This document shows positions 36,966-46,884 of a stretch of DNA of 64,000 nucleotides, in pieces (position 1 is the first letter of the stretch; each line of letters starts with the position of its first letter). Under the pieces are notes generated by a model, which saw only the letters and a program-made list of their open reading frames with translations, was not told the origin of the DNA and made no database searches. A program made the position numbers and the translations under genes. Location: assembly GCA_004799545.1 (NCBI GenBank), contig SSMU01000023.1:496001-560000 (forward strand), given 5' to 3'. This DNA is from Phenylobacterium sp. Lineage in GTDB: Bacteria; Pseudomonadota; Alphaproteobacteria; Caulobacterales; Caulobacteraceae.

Positions 36966-36994
36966 GTTATAGGCGCCGCACCGGGCGATGACAA
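36966..36994 (-). promoter_or_regulatory. Promoter of the suc operon
   Basis: On the minus strand -35 TTGTCA (36994-36989), a 17-base spacer and -10 TATAAC (36971-36966) preceded by GCC. This predicts a transcript start near 36959 and a 5' leader of about 70 bases before sucC. Confidence 0.6.
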
Positions 36995-37042
36995 CCGCGT
37001 GAGGGCCGTAAAACGCCGGTCTCTCACCCCAAGCGACAGCCA

Positions 37043-37065
37043 GCAAAAGTGTGAAGCACTTTTGC
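37043..37065. repeat. Short hairpin repeat GCAAAAGTG/CACTTTTGC
   Basis: Perfect 9-bp arms around a 5-base loop, flanked by AGCC/GGCT, between the suc operon promoter and the end of the glycosyltransferase fusion gene. It resembles the AAAGTGGGAACC-type hairpins common in alphaproteobacterial intergenic DNA, including the one at 47807. Confidence 0.55.
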
Positions 37066-37089
37066 GTCCGGCTGCGCGCAGAGAAGCCC

Positions 37090-40000
37090 TCAGTTCACGT
37101 TCTCCACCGCCGCCGTGGCGCGCCGCTCCAGCTTGCCCCAGCCGACCCGCGCACCGTTCAGCGCGGCGTCGATCGAGCGCACCACCACCGAGTACATCAG
37201 CTGGCGGTAGCCGAACCGTTGGACCGGCATCCAGGCCACGTCCGCCCAGGGCGCGCGGCGCTCCATGGCCATGCCGAGCGCGCCCGCCGAGAGGTCGAGG
37301 AAGATGAAGGCCGCCCAGTAGGACAGCGGCCGGATCAGGTCGTCCGGCGACCATTCCTGCCAGTGGAAGGCCCAGCTGTAGAGCGAGGTGACCAGGCTCC
37401 AGATGATCGCCAGATCCACAAGCGGGGCGATCGCGGTCAGGAAAATCTGGAACATCCAGATCTGCGGCAGGGCCACGAAGCCCAGCACCGGATGCTTCAG
37501 GTCGAACAGGCCCGCGCGGTGCTTCCAGATGCACTGCAGGGTTCCGAACGACCAGCGGAACCGCTGCTTCAGGAGGCCGGCCACGGTCTCCGGCGCCTCG
37601 GTGTAGGCGCGGGCGTCCGGATCGAACTCCACCCGCCAGCCGGCCCGCTGGGCGCCCAGCGTCAGGTCCTGGTCCTCGGCCAGGGTGTCGGCCGGATAGC
37701 CGCCCAACGCCTCCAGGGCCGACGTCCGCCAGGCCCCGACCGCGCCCGGCACGACGGTGACCGCGCCCAGGGCCGCCAGCGCCCGCCGCTCCAGGTTCTG
37801 GGCGGTGACGTATTCCAGCGCCTGCCAGCGGGTGATCAGGTTGTTGCGGTTGCCCACCAGGGCGTTGCCGGCCACCGCGCCGACCCGCGGATCGGCGAAC
37901 CAGCGGGCGAGCTTGGGGATGGTGTCGGGCGGGAACAGGGTGTCGGCGTCGAGCGCCACGATGACCTCGCCCTTGACCTCCTTCATGCCGCGGTTGAGCG
38001 CCAGCGCCTTGCCGCCGTTCTCGAAGGTCATCAGCCGCACCCGCGGCTCGTCGGCGAAGGCTTCGCGCACCACCTCGCTGGTCCGGTCCGAGGAACCGTC
38101 GTCGAGCACCAGCACTTCCAGCCGGTCCCAGTGCGAGGCCAGGATCCGCCGCGCCGAGGCGACGATCACCTTCTCCTCGTTGAAGCAGGGGATCAGCACG
38201 CTGACCAGGGGGCCGGTGGCCGGGTCGAGGTCGGCCGGCGTGCGCTTGGCCATCCGCCAGCGATGCCAGAGCGCCAGCGGCGCCAGGAACAGGAGCCGCG
38301 CCACGCCGAGCGCGATCGCACTGATGAACAGCCAGGAGAGCAGCATCTCCACGTCGTGGAAGAAGCCGAAGCCCAGCCGGTCGAGCATCAGCTCGATCGA
38401 CGAGCGGGTGGTGGGCGGCATGGCCTGTTCCTGGGTCATGCCGGCGAGCTGGGCGATAGTGACCAGCTGGTAGCCATGGGCGCGGATCTGGTCGATCAGC
38501 GCGGGCAGCGCCTGGACGGTGCGGCTGCGGTCGCCGCCCGAGTCGTGCAGCAGCACCACCTGGCCGGGCCGCACCGTGTCCTGCAGGCGCGCGATGGTGG
38601 TGTCGATGATGTACTGCGGCGTGGGCTTCTTCCAGTCGTCCGGATCGATCCTGAGGCCCACGGTCATGTAGCCCTGTTGCTGGGCCAGCTCGACGCGCGA
38701 GACCTCGCGCGGGGTCGAGGGCTCGGCGTCGCCGAAGAACGGCGGCCGGAACAGCCGCTGGGAGCGTCCGGTGATGGTCTCGAACAGGCGCTGGGTGGCG
38801 GTCAGCTCGACCACCGTCTGCGCCGCGGGGATGTAGGCGATGTCCGGGTGGGTCCAGGTGTGGCCGCCCACGTCATGGCCCTCGCGCACCTCCCGCTGCA
38901 CCAGGTCGGGGAAGCGCTGCATGTTCTTGCCGATGACGAAGAAGGTCGCCGGCGCGTGCTTCTCCTTCAGGATGTCGAGGATCTTCGGTGTCCAGCGGCC
39001 GTCCGGCCCGTCGTCGAAGGTCAACGCCACCCAGCCCGGATGGAATCCATAGCGCTGGATCACGTAGGAGGTCGGCAGGGCGTCGTAGGTCTCGCCGGAG
39101 ATCAGGCCGGTGTCGGGATCGAACTCCAGCGTCCGGTGGCCGGGCTTCGGAGTCGCCTGGACGTGCAGGATCTCGCCCTGGCCGTCGAAATCGACCTCCT
39201 GGCCGGGCTTCAAGAGGTCGAGGCCCTGCGGGCTCACCTGGCCGTAGCTGTGCGGCAACACCTTCCAGACCAGCTGGTCCTCGCCGCCCATCCGCCACAG
39301 GGCGTAGCCCATCGGCCGGAAGCCATCGGCCACCTTGATCTGGTTGAACAGGGTCGAGGCGTCCAGGAACCAGACCGTATGCTGACGGCCGCTGTCGTCG
39401 CGGTAGCCGAAGTGCGGATTGAGCTCGGTGTCGTCCATCACCGGCTGGGCGCCGGAATCGTAGGCCGCCTGGGTGGCCTCGGTGAAAGTCACCGCGGTGG
39501 AGGCCCCCGCGTCCTTGCCCTTGGGCAGGGTCCAGTCATAGCCGTAGGCCCCGAGCGCCATGACCGTGCGCGCCGGGTCGAGCTCGCTCATCCGCTGCTC
39601 GAGCTCGTGTTCGAACCATTCCTCGCCGGCCGCCGGGCCCGGCTGGCCGCCACCCCAGTGCTGGTCGTAGGCCATCAGCACCACCGCGTCGGCGGCGGCC
39701 TGCAGCGCCTTCACAGGCCCGTCCTCGTCGGCGAACGGGGCGGTCACCCAGACTTCCCGTCCGAGCGGCTTCAGCGCCGCGCGCGCCTGGGCGATCAGCG
39801 ATGGATAGGCGGCGCTCGCCGCGGGCGAGAGGTTCTCCAGGTCGAAGACGTAGCCGGCGTAGCCGCGCTTCTGGGCCTGCTGCGCCAGGTTCTGGACCAG
39901 GCGGTTGCGGGCCGCCGGGTTGAGGATCAGGGCGTCGGCCGCCGGTCCGTTGAACGTGCCGTCCTTGGCGTTGTAGACGCCGGGCAGGATCGAGGGCGGC

Positions 40001-40479
40001 TTCTTGGCCGAGGCGATGATCGCCCGCGCCTCGGGGTCGGAGGTGATCTCCAGCTCGCCGCCGGAGCCCGAGATCGCCATCCACTGCGGAGAGACCACGT
40101 CCAGCTGGTTGATGTTGTCGCGCAGCGAGGTCCGCGAGTCCTCGTCCCAGGAGACGTAGAAGCCCACGGCCAGCGGCCGCGCCGCGCCGCCGGTCCCGGG
40201 GACCCGCGGGTGCGGGATCTTGGTCCAGGCCTGGCGGCCCTTCAGCCGATGCGCCGTCTCCTGGTGCAGGGCCTGCAGGACGCGCGGATCCTTGAGTGTC
40301 AGGCCGGGCAGGCGCGGGGCGAAGGCCAGGGTGGCGAAGAAGGCCGCGACCATCAGGGCGGCGAACGCCAGGACCAGTCCGCCGGACAGGCGGACCATGC
40401 GCTGGCGGCGCCCAGTTGGATCGTGAAAGATGAGTTCGGCCATCGCGGCTGAAGCGCCCCAGGGTTCGGGGGCAAGCAT
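37090..40479 (-). CDS. GH18-like / polysaccharide deacetylase / GT2 three-domain membrane protein
   Basis: A 1129-residue membrane protein that probably makes and trims a beta-linked amino-sugar polymer. After an N-terminal transmembrane helix (residues about 28-50) comes a periplasmic GH18-like barrel (YVFDLEN near 210), then a NodB-type deacetylase (TFDDGPDGRW near 485, GGHTWTHPD), a transmembrane segment near 715, and a processive family-2 glycosyltransferase (LDDGSSDRT near 790, DADTLFPP, QRFRWSFG near 973) followed by C-terminal helices. The start at 40479 has GGAGG upstream; an ATG at 40443 is possible. Similar fusions occur in other bacteria. Product unknown. Confidence 0.9.
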   Translation of the reverse strand: MLAPEPWGASAAMAELIFHDPTGRRQRMVRLSGGLVLAFAALMVAAFFATLAFAPRLPGLTLKDPRVLQALHQETAHRLKGRQAWTKIPHPRVPGTGGAARPLAVGFYVSWDEDSRTSLRDNINQLDVVSPQWMAISGSGGELEITSDPEARAIIASAKKPPSILPGVYNAKDGTFNGPAADALILNPAARNRLVQNLAQQAQKRGYAGYVFDLENLSPAASAAYPSLIAQARAALKPLGREVWVTAPFADEDGPVKALQAAADAVVLMAYDQHWGGGQPGPAAGEEWFEHELEQRMSELDPARTVMALGAYGYDWTLPKGKDAGASTAVTFTEATQAAYDSGAQPVMDDTELNPHFGYRDDSGRQHTVWFLDASTLFNQIKVADGFRPMGYALWRMGGEDQLVWKVLPHSYGQVSPQGLDLLKPGQEVDFDGQGEILHVQATPKPGHRTLEFDPDTGLISGETYDALPTSYVIQRYGFHPGWVALTFDDGPDGRWTPKILDILKEKHAPATFFVIGKNMQRFPDLVQREVREGHDVGGHTWTHPDIAYIPAAQTVVELTATQRLFETITGRSQRLFRPPFFGDAEPSTPREVSRVELAQQQGYMTVGLRIDPDDWKKPTPQYIIDTTIARLQDTVRPGQVVLLHDSGGDRSRTVQALPALIDQIRAHGYQLVTIAQLAGMTQEQAMPPTTRSSIELMLDRLGFGFFHDVEMLLSWLFISAIALGVARLLFLAPLALWHRWRMAKRTPADLDPATGPLVSVLIPCFNEEKVIVASARRILASHWDRLEVLVLDDGSSDRTSEVVREAFADEPRVRLMTFENGGKALALNRGMKEVKGEVIVALDADTLFPPDTIPKLARWFADPRVGAVAGNALVGNRNNLITRWQALEYVTAQNLERRALAALGAVTVVPGAVGAWRTSALEALGGYPADTLAEDQDLTLGAQRAGWRVEFDPDARAYTEAPETVAGLLKQRFRWSFGTLQCIWKHRAGLFDLKHPVLGFVALPQIWMFQIFLTAIAPLVDLAIIWSLVTSLYSWAFHWQEWSPDDLIRPLSYWAAFIFLDLSAGALGMAMERRAPWADVAWMPVQRFGYRQLMYSVVVRSIDAALNGARVGWGKLERRATAAVENVN

Positions 40480-40525
40480 ATGGCCTCCGAAGGTGTCGGA
40501 AGCTAGTCGCGGCGTGGCCTCAGGG

Positions 40526-41107
40526 CTAGCTCCAGAACACCGCCCAGAGCAGCCGGCCGGGCAGGAAGGCCGCGACGCCGGCGATGCCGAAGCCGCCGAC
40601 CGCCAGCGCGCTGACGATCGCGGCGTGTCTTGCGATATCGTGCCGCCGGGCGGCCAGCACCGCGCGGGGCACGGAGACCAGGGTCACCACGGCGAACAGG
40701 TGCAGGAAGCCGAACCCGTGGAAGCTCGGGCCGACGTTGCCGCGGATGAACAGGGTGGCCACGGCGGTGACCAGCATGGCGACCGTCCACGACCAGCCGA
40801 GCACGCGATGCAGCCGGGAGCCCTTGACGCCAACCATCAGGACTGCGGTCGCCACCATCGCGGCCAGGATGGTCGCCAGGTGGATCTGGATCGCCGGCGA
40901 GGCGTGGATGATCGGCCCCCAGTCCGGCGCATGCGGCGGGTGGGCGGCAAGCGACCGGGCGATCGCCGGCGCGCCCCGCACCAGCGCCGGTCCGGCCGTC
41001 AGCGCCACGATCACGGCCGCGATCGGGAAGGCCCAGGCCGAAGCCCGCGCCAGCGAACGCCGCAGCAGGGGACCGTAGGCTGCGGTTGACAGAGCCTGTT
41101 GCGACAC
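40526..41107 (-). CDS. DUF2306 family membrane protein
   Basis: A 193-residue inner-membrane protein with about five hydrophobic segments and conserved histidines (HLATILAAMVATAVLM, SRLHRVLGWSW, HLFAVVTLVSVPRAV), matching DUF2306. Function unknown. It is divergent from a membrane-bound LytTR regulator, with their 5' ends less than 70 bases apart, suggesting shared control. Confidence 0.82.
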   Translation of the reverse strand: MSQQALSTAAYGPLLRRSLARASAWAFPIAAVIVALTAGPALVRGAPAIARSLAAHPPHAPDWGPIIHASPAIQIHLATILAAMVATAVLMVGVKGSRLHRVLGWSWTVAMLVTAVATLFIRGNVGPSFHGFGFLHLFAVVTLVSVPRAVLAARRHDIARHAAIVSALAVGGFGIAGVAAFLPGRLLWAVFWS

Positions 41108-41175
41108 CGTCTCCTCCGAGGGATTCGACGCAGCGGTTTTGCGTCGTCCTACGGTCTGCCGGAGCAGCCCCCAGC

Positions 41176-41985
41176 GTGCAGCCGACCTTACGCGAAGACC
41201 CGCCGGAAGTTCGCGAGCGGACCGGCCATGCCGTTCGCGCTTCGCGGCCGGACCCCGTCACCGGGCGGGTCGTGGTCCGCGTCCTGCTGCTGGCCAGCGC
41301 CGTCGCCCTGTTCCTCAGCCTGTTCGGTCCCTTCAACATCCCCGCCCAGACCATCATGCTCCAGGTGGGCGAGCGGTTCGGCTACGCCTGGGTGGGCTCC
41401 CTGCTGGGCCTGAGCGCGGCGCGGATCGCCTGGCGGCTTGGCCTCTGGTCGCGCGGTCCGATCGTCATTGGCCTGGCGACCGGCGTGCTCATGGCCCCGG
41501 CGATGATCGTCGTGGTCCTGGTAAGCCACGTGCTGTTCGACGGGGCCTCGCTCAACCTGACCCTGCTGTCCGACGTCCTGTGGGACACCTTGCTGATCTG
41601 CATCGGCGCCTCGGTGCTTGCGGTCCTGATCAACCGCAGCGCGGGCCAGGCGGCGGCGCGCGAGGCCGGCCCTGTCCGCTTCCTCGACCGCATCCCGCTG
41701 AAGCTGCGCGGCGGCGAGCTGTGGGCGGTGGAGGCGGAGGACCACTACCTGCGCCTGCACACCTCCCGCGGCCAGGACCTGATCCTCCTGCGGCTGGCCG
41801 ACGCCATCGACGAGCTGGAGGGGATCGAGGGCGCCCAGGTGCACCGCTCCTGGTGGGTGGCCCGCGACGCCATCGCCGACGCCCGCCGCGGCGACGGCCG
41901 CGCGACGCTCACCCTGAAGGACGGCTCGGAAGTTCCGGTCAGCCGCACCTACGCCCGCATCCTGCGCGACCGGCGCTGGATCTAG
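41176..41985 (+). CDS. Membrane-anchored LytTR transcriptional regulator
   Basis: About 269 residues: four hydrophobic segments (residues about 37-58, 68-80, 94-116 and 131-150) followed by a C-terminal LytTR DNA-binding domain (LWAVEAEDHYLRLHTSRGQ, QVHRSWWVARDAI, SEVPVSRTYAR). A transmembrane LytTR protein binds its operators from the membrane. GTG 41176 with GGAG upstream is my choice; TTG 41086 is also open but would overlap the divergent DUF2306 start. Confidence 0.82.
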   Translation: MQPTLREDPPEVRERTGHAVRASRPDPVTGRVVVRVLLLASAVALFLSLFGPFNIPAQTIMLQVGERFGYAWVGSLLGLSAARIAWRLGLWSRGPIVIGLATGVLMAPAMIVVVLVSHVLFDGASLNLTLLSDVLWDTLLICIGASVLAVLINRSAGQAAAREAGPVRFLDRIPLKLRGGELWAVEAEDHYLRLHTSRGQDLILLRLADAIDELEGIEGAQVHRSWWVARDAIADARRGDGRATLTLKDGSEVPVSRTYARILRDRRWI

Positions 41986-41989
41986 CGGC

Positions 41990-42535
41990 TCAGGCCTTGG
42001 CGCGGGCTCGCCACTGCTCGCGGCTCTGGCCCCAGATGTCGCAGACCTGGTCGGAAAATGGCGCGGGCATGCGGTCCTGCCGGAGCCACGCCGAGCCCAG
42101 CCGCTTGGCGACGTTCTGCGAATTGACGTTGGCCGGGTCGATGCAGTGGATCACCTCGCTCCAGCCCAGCACGTCGAACACGTAGTCGATGGCCGCCGAA
42201 GCGCCCTCGGTGGCATAGCCTTGGCCCCAGACGTCCCGCGACAGCCCCCAGCCGACCTCGGTCCCGGGCCAGTCCGCCGGCTGCCAGGGCCCCAGCCGGC
42301 CGACCCAGCGTCCGGTCGCCTTCTCGATCACCGAGAACATCGAATGGCCGCGGATCGCCCAGGCGCCGGTGACCGTGCAGATCCCCCGCCAGGCCACCGA
42401 GCGCGCCTGCACGCCGCCCAGGTGGCGCATGGCCTCCTCGTCCGCGGCGAAGGCGGCCCAGGGATCGAAGTCCTCCGCGGTGGGCGGCCGCAGGATGAGA
42501 CGATCGGTCTCTAGGGTAGGTTCTGGCGCTGCCAT
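41990..42535 (-). CDS. GNAT family N-acetyltransferase (RimJ/RimL-like)
   Basis: A 181-residue acetyltransferase: TDRLILRPPTAEDFDPW N-terminus, VGWGLSRDVWGQGYATEGA acetyl-CoA loop, NVNSQNVAKRLG C-terminal motif. RimJ/RimL-type members acetylate ribosomal or other N-termini or small amines. The start at 42535 is the ATG before the conserved TDRL block. It is convergent with the LytTR gene. Confidence 0.9.
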   Translation of the reverse strand: MAAPEPTLETDRLILRPPTAEDFDPWAAFAADEEAMRHLGGVQARSVAWRGICTVTGAWAIRGHSMFSVIEKATGRWVGRLGPWQPADWPGTEVGWGLSRDVWGQGYATEGASAAIDYVFDVLGWSEVIHCIDPANVNSQNVAKRLGSAWLRQDRMPAPFSDQVCDIWGQSREQWRARAKA

Positions 42536-42657
42536 GGGTTTTCGGGCTAACTGCTGACGGGAGAGCGTGCGGACGCTCGCCAGCCTAGCTGTGGGGATGG
42601 CAGGCCGGCCAGAGCGTTCGTCGCGTCGAGGGACCGGAATTTGGGGGGAGTTTGCCC

Positions 42658-43836
42658 ATGGCCCACGACGAATCCGACCCGACGCTTGATCAGCGACCCG
42701 CGGTGAGCCGCACCCTGCTGTTCGGCGGCATCGCCGGCGCCTGCCTGATGGGCGCGGGCCTGGGCCTGTGGGCGCGGCCGGCCGCGGGCGAACACCCCGG
42801 GCCATCGAAGCCCCTGCCCGTCGTCGCCGAAGCCCCGCCGCCCGCCGGCCGCCGCCTGCAGGTGGTGGTCGACGACAATCCCGCCCCGATCGGCAAGCCG
42901 CTCGACGTCCTGCCGGCCGCCCAATCCCATGCCGGCCAATCCTTCGCCGGTCAGTCGCACGCCGACCAACAGCCCGCATCCCGGCCGGTCGCCCCGATCG
43001 CCCCGGAGCCCAAGGCCAACCGCCAGCCGCCGCTCGGCCTGCTGCGCGTCGCGGCCCCGGCGTTGGCCCGCGCCGCCCCGCATCCGAAGAAGGCCCCGCC
43101 GCAGGCGCCGCCCGCGCGGGTGATGCAGGCGCCCAGGCCCTTGCCCGTCGTGCAGGTCCGCACGGCGACGGCGCCCAGGCCCGCCGCCAGCCACCATCTG
43201 CGGGTCGCCAAGGCCGAGCACACCTCGCCGGCCCCGAAAGCCAGGGCCGAGCGGCCTGAGCGGTTCGCCAAGCTCGCCGTCAAGCACGCCCGGCCGAAGG
43301 CCCGCGAGGTCGAGGTCGCCGAGGCGCCCCCGCCGCCGAAGCCGCGGCGCGCCCTGCTGGCGCTGGCCCACGCCATCGCCAGGCTGGCGCCGCACCACGC
43401 CAGGGTCGCCGTCGAGGAGCGCGCCGACGCCGCCCCCGACCATGGCCGCAAGGCCTCGCTGCGCGACGTCCGCCTGACCAAGGCCCCGCTCCGCACCCAC
43501 AGCCCCCGGATCGAGCGCTTCGTGCCGCCGCTCTCCACCAAGGGCGCCGGGCCGATCAAGGTGGCCAGCGTCACCACCCGCTGCGTCTCCCCCGATCCCG
43601 GCGAGGCCCTGGCCTGCGGCGATCCCAACCTGGGCGCGGCCGCCCGTCGCCTGACCCGCGCCTATCATGAGGCCGAGGTCGCCGGCGTGCCGGTGGCGAC
43701 CCTCGAACAGCAGCAGCAGCGCTGGCTCGCCGCCCGCGCCACCGCGGCCCGCGAAGCGCCCTGGGCGGTGCGCGAAGTCTACCAGGCGCGGATCGCCGAG
43801 CTGCAGGACATGGCGCGCGACGCCCAGGGGAACTGA
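42658..43836 (+). CDS. Membrane-anchored Pro/Ala-rich protein with LprI/DUF1311-like C-terminus
   Basis: A 392-residue protein with an N-terminal transmembrane anchor (TLLFGGIAGACLMGAGLGLW, residues about 19-38), a long low-complexity Pro/Ala/Lys/Arg-rich periplasmic linker (residues about 45-300), and a C-terminal domain with two Cys (TTRCVSPDPGEALACGDPNLGAA) followed by a helical QQQQQRWLAARATAA segment, like the lysozyme-inhibitor LprI/DUF1311 fold. The ATG at 42658 has GGGGGGAG upstream. The next gene is a paralogue with the same layout. Confidence 0.8.
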   Translation: MAHDESDPTLDQRPAVSRTLLFGGIAGACLMGAGLGLWARPAAGEHPGPSKPLPVVAEAPPPAGRRLQVVVDDNPAPIGKPLDVLPAAQSHAGQSFAGQSHADQQPASRPVAPIAPEPKANRQPPLGLLRVAAPALARAAPHPKKAPPQAPPARVMQAPRPLPVVQVRTATAPRPAASHHLRVAKAEHTSPAPKARAERPERFAKLAVKHARPKAREVEVAEAPPPPKPRRALLALAHAIARLAPHHARVAVEERADAAPDHGRKASLRDVRLTKAPLRTHSPRIERFVPPLSTKGAGPIKVASVTTRCVSPDPGEALACGDPNLGAAARRLTRAYHEAEVAGVPVATLEQQQQRWLAARATAAREAPWAVREVYQARIAELQDMARDAQGN

Positions 43837-43928
43837 CGGCGGCGGCGGAAACTCCGCACAGCGCGTGCAACGGCCGGGTCCGCCCGCGGGTTAGGACCGC
43901 CGAGGGACGCGCAGGAGAGAGCCTCGTC

Positions 43929-44696
43929 ATGCCCACCGACCGAATCGCCGAGCCCTTTCCCGAGACCACATACCCGGAGACCTACAAGGGGTTCGCCGGA
44001 CCGACCCCGCCGGTCCAGCCCGCGCGGCCCCCGGCGCGGCGCTGGCCGATGCTGCTAGCGATCGGCGGCGCGGCGGCGATCGTACTGGGCGCGGGCGCGG
44101 GCCTGCTGATCCGGCCGAACCTCGCCAGCCACGACACCGACGCCGCGGAACGGACCGCCGCCGGCGTGCCCATCGAGGTCGATCGTCCGCCGCCGGAGGC
44201 TGTGCCCGCCTCGAACGGCAAGCTCGAGGTCCTGTCGCCCGACCAGGCCGCCGCGGCGCGCGCCGTGGCCCCGGCCGCCCCTGTCTACCAACCCGGACCG
44301 GTCCCGCCCCTGCCGCCGGTCGCCGCCGACGCATCCGGCGATCCTGACGGGGCGACGGCAGCGCGAACCGTCCGGCCGCCGCCGGCCTACGCCGCGGGCC
44401 CAGCAGAGGCCTGCGCCGCCGGCAGCCCGGCTGAACAGATGGTCTGCGCCGACCCCGGCCTGCAGGCCGCCGACCGTGATCTCAACCGGGCCTACCGCCG
44501 GGCCCTGGCCGTCGGCGTGCCGCCCAGCGACCTGCGCGGCGAGCAGCGCGACTGGCTGGCGATCCGCGAAGACGCGGCGCGGCGCTCGCCGCGGGCGGTG
44601 GCCAACGTCTACGCCCAGCGGATCGACGAGCTGAACGGCATGGCCGACGACGCCCAGCGCGACCGCCGGGACGAGCAGGACGATCCGCGGAACTAG
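43929..44696 (+). CDS. Paralogue: membrane-anchored LprI/DUF1311-like protein
   Basis: A 255-residue protein, same design as the preceding gene but with a shorter linker: a cytoplasmic Pro-rich N-terminus, one transmembrane helix (WPMLLAIGGAAAIVLGAGAG, residues about 39-60), a Pro-rich periplasmic linker, and a C-terminal two-Cys domain (ACAAGSPAEQMVCADPGLQAADRDLNRAYRRAL, EQRDWLAIREDAAR). It is 92 bases after its paralogue. Possible periplasmic lysozyme inhibitor; function not proven. Confidence 0.8.
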   Translation: MPTDRIAEPFPETTYPETYKGFAGPTPPVQPARPPARRWPMLLAIGGAAAIVLGAGAGLLIRPNLASHDTDAAERTAAGVPIEVDRPPPEAVPASNGKLEVLSPDQAAAARAVAPAAPVYQPGPVPPLPPVAADASGDPDGATAARTVRPPPAYAAGPAEACAAGSPAEQMVCADPGLQAADRDLNRAYRRALAVGVPPSDLRGEQRDWLAIREDAARRSPRAVANVYAQRIDELNGMADDAQRDRRDEQDDPRN

Positions 44697-44703
44697 GCCC
44701 GGA

Positions 44704-45693
<990 letters not shown>

Positions 45694-45828
45694 GATGCTG
45701 CTCCAGAGATGCTGAGGCGGCGCGAGCGGCCGCGGTCGGCGGGTGCGTAGCTCAAATGGCCGCCCAGCCGCAATGCCGCAAGCGGCGGCAAGTTTGCGAC
45801 GACGGCCGCTTCGTGCTGAACCGGGGCC

Positions 45829-46260
45829 ATGTTCGACCTCGATCCCGCCTTCCTCGCGACCTCGCAGGCCCTGGGCGACCTGGCGCTCTGCCATGCCCGC
45901 CTGCAGGCCGACGCCCGCTTCCCCTGGATCGTGCTGATCCCCCGCGTCGAGGACGCCCGCGAGTTGGAGGACCTCGCCCCCGACCAGCGGCGGATGCTCA
46001 TGGACGAGGTGCTGGCCGCCGGCCACGCGGTGCGCGCCATCGGCGTGGCCCTGGACCGCCCCGCCCCCAAGCTCAACGTCGGCCAGCTGGGCAACGTCAC
46101 ACCGCAGCTGCATGTCCACGTGGTCGGCCGCCGGCCCGCCGATCCCGCCTGGCCCGGCCCGGTCTGGGGGTTCAGCGCGGCGGAGGCCTATTCGGACGCC
46201 GACCTCGCCACCGCGATCGCGGCGGCGAAAGTCGCTCTGGGATTCGAGCGAGACCTCTAG
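45829..46260 (+). CDS. HIT family nucleotide-binding protein
   Basis: A 143-residue protein of the histidine-triad superfamily; the motif is [10 protein letters not shown], and the N-terminal half ([17 protein letters not shown]) matches the branch of HIT hydrolases common in alphaproteobacteria. It acts on nucleoside phosphoramidates or dinucleotides. Its stop overlaps the convergent hypothetical gene. Confidence 0.9.
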   Translation: MFDLDPAFLATSQALGDLALCHARLQADARFPWIVLIPRVEDARELEDLAPDQRRMLMDEVLAAGHAVRAIGVALDRPAPKLNVGQLGNVTPQLHVHVVGRRPADPAWPGPVWGFSAAEAYSDADLATAIAAAKVALGFERDL

Positions 46261-46883
46261 GGCGAGGTCTTGGCCAGGGTCACCGGCCGCTTGTGGCCGC
46301 CTTCGTCCAGTTCGCCGCGCCAGACGCCGCCCTCGTCCGCCGCCAGCGTCACCACGTCCTGCACGCCCGCCATGGCTGAGAACCTCAGCGTCAGCCGGCC
46401 GCCGTCGCGGGTCACCCCGTCGACGATCCCGCTGCCGTCCAGCGCCCCCTTGCGGCGCAGGTCGCGCCAGGCCGCTTCCAGCTTGCCGGCGTGGTCGACG
46501 AACCGCACCGAGAACAAGGCCCCCTCGCCGTTCGCCGAGAGGGTCCAGCCCCCATCCAGCGGCCCCTGGAAGCTCTCCGCCGCCCGGAAGGACGAGGCGA
46601 CGCGGGCGTCATAGGCGTCGGTGGGGGCGTCGGGGTGGATCTTCGCGGAGGGGGCGGCGGGGGCGGGCGGCTCGGCGGCGGTGTCCGGCTCCTCCTTCGA
46701 GGGCGGCGCGGGCTGCCCGGCGGCGGCCTGCTCGTCGCCTTCCTGCGGCTCCTTCTCGCCGAACAGATCGCGCCCGAGCTTCTCTTGGGTCTGCGGCGGG
46801 GGCGGTGGCGGCGGGACGGCTTGGGCTAGGGCCCGCGTGGCCCCCAGCGCCAGGATCGCCGCCGCCAGGATCGTTCGCCGCAT
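46257..46883 (-). CDS. Hypothetical exported protein
   Basis: A 208-residue protein with a signal peptide ([21 protein letters not shown]), a Pro-run and acidic Pro-rich linker (residues about 22-85), and a C-terminal beta-rich domain ([40 protein letters not shown]). It is 1 base after the HpcH/HpaI stop on the same strand, so probably co-transcribed. Family not recognised. Confidence 0.78.
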   Translation of the reverse strand: MRRTILAAAILALGATRALAQAVPPPPPPPQTQEKLGRDLFGEKEPQEGDEQAAAGQPAPPSKEEPDTAAEPPAPAAPSAKIHPDAPTDAYDARVASSFRAAESFQGPLDGGWTLSANGEGALFSVRFVDHAGKLEAAWRDLRRKGALDGSGIVDGVTRDGGRLTLRFSAMAGVQDVVTLAADEGGVWRGELDEGGHKRPVTLAKTSP

Positions 46884-46884
46884 C

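Noticed and set aside
37051..40452. A 1133-codon plus-strand frame
   Set aside because: It is antisense to the GH18/deacetylase/GT2 gene, rich in Arg, Gly and Asp with no family motif, a usual artefact of GC-rich DNA.
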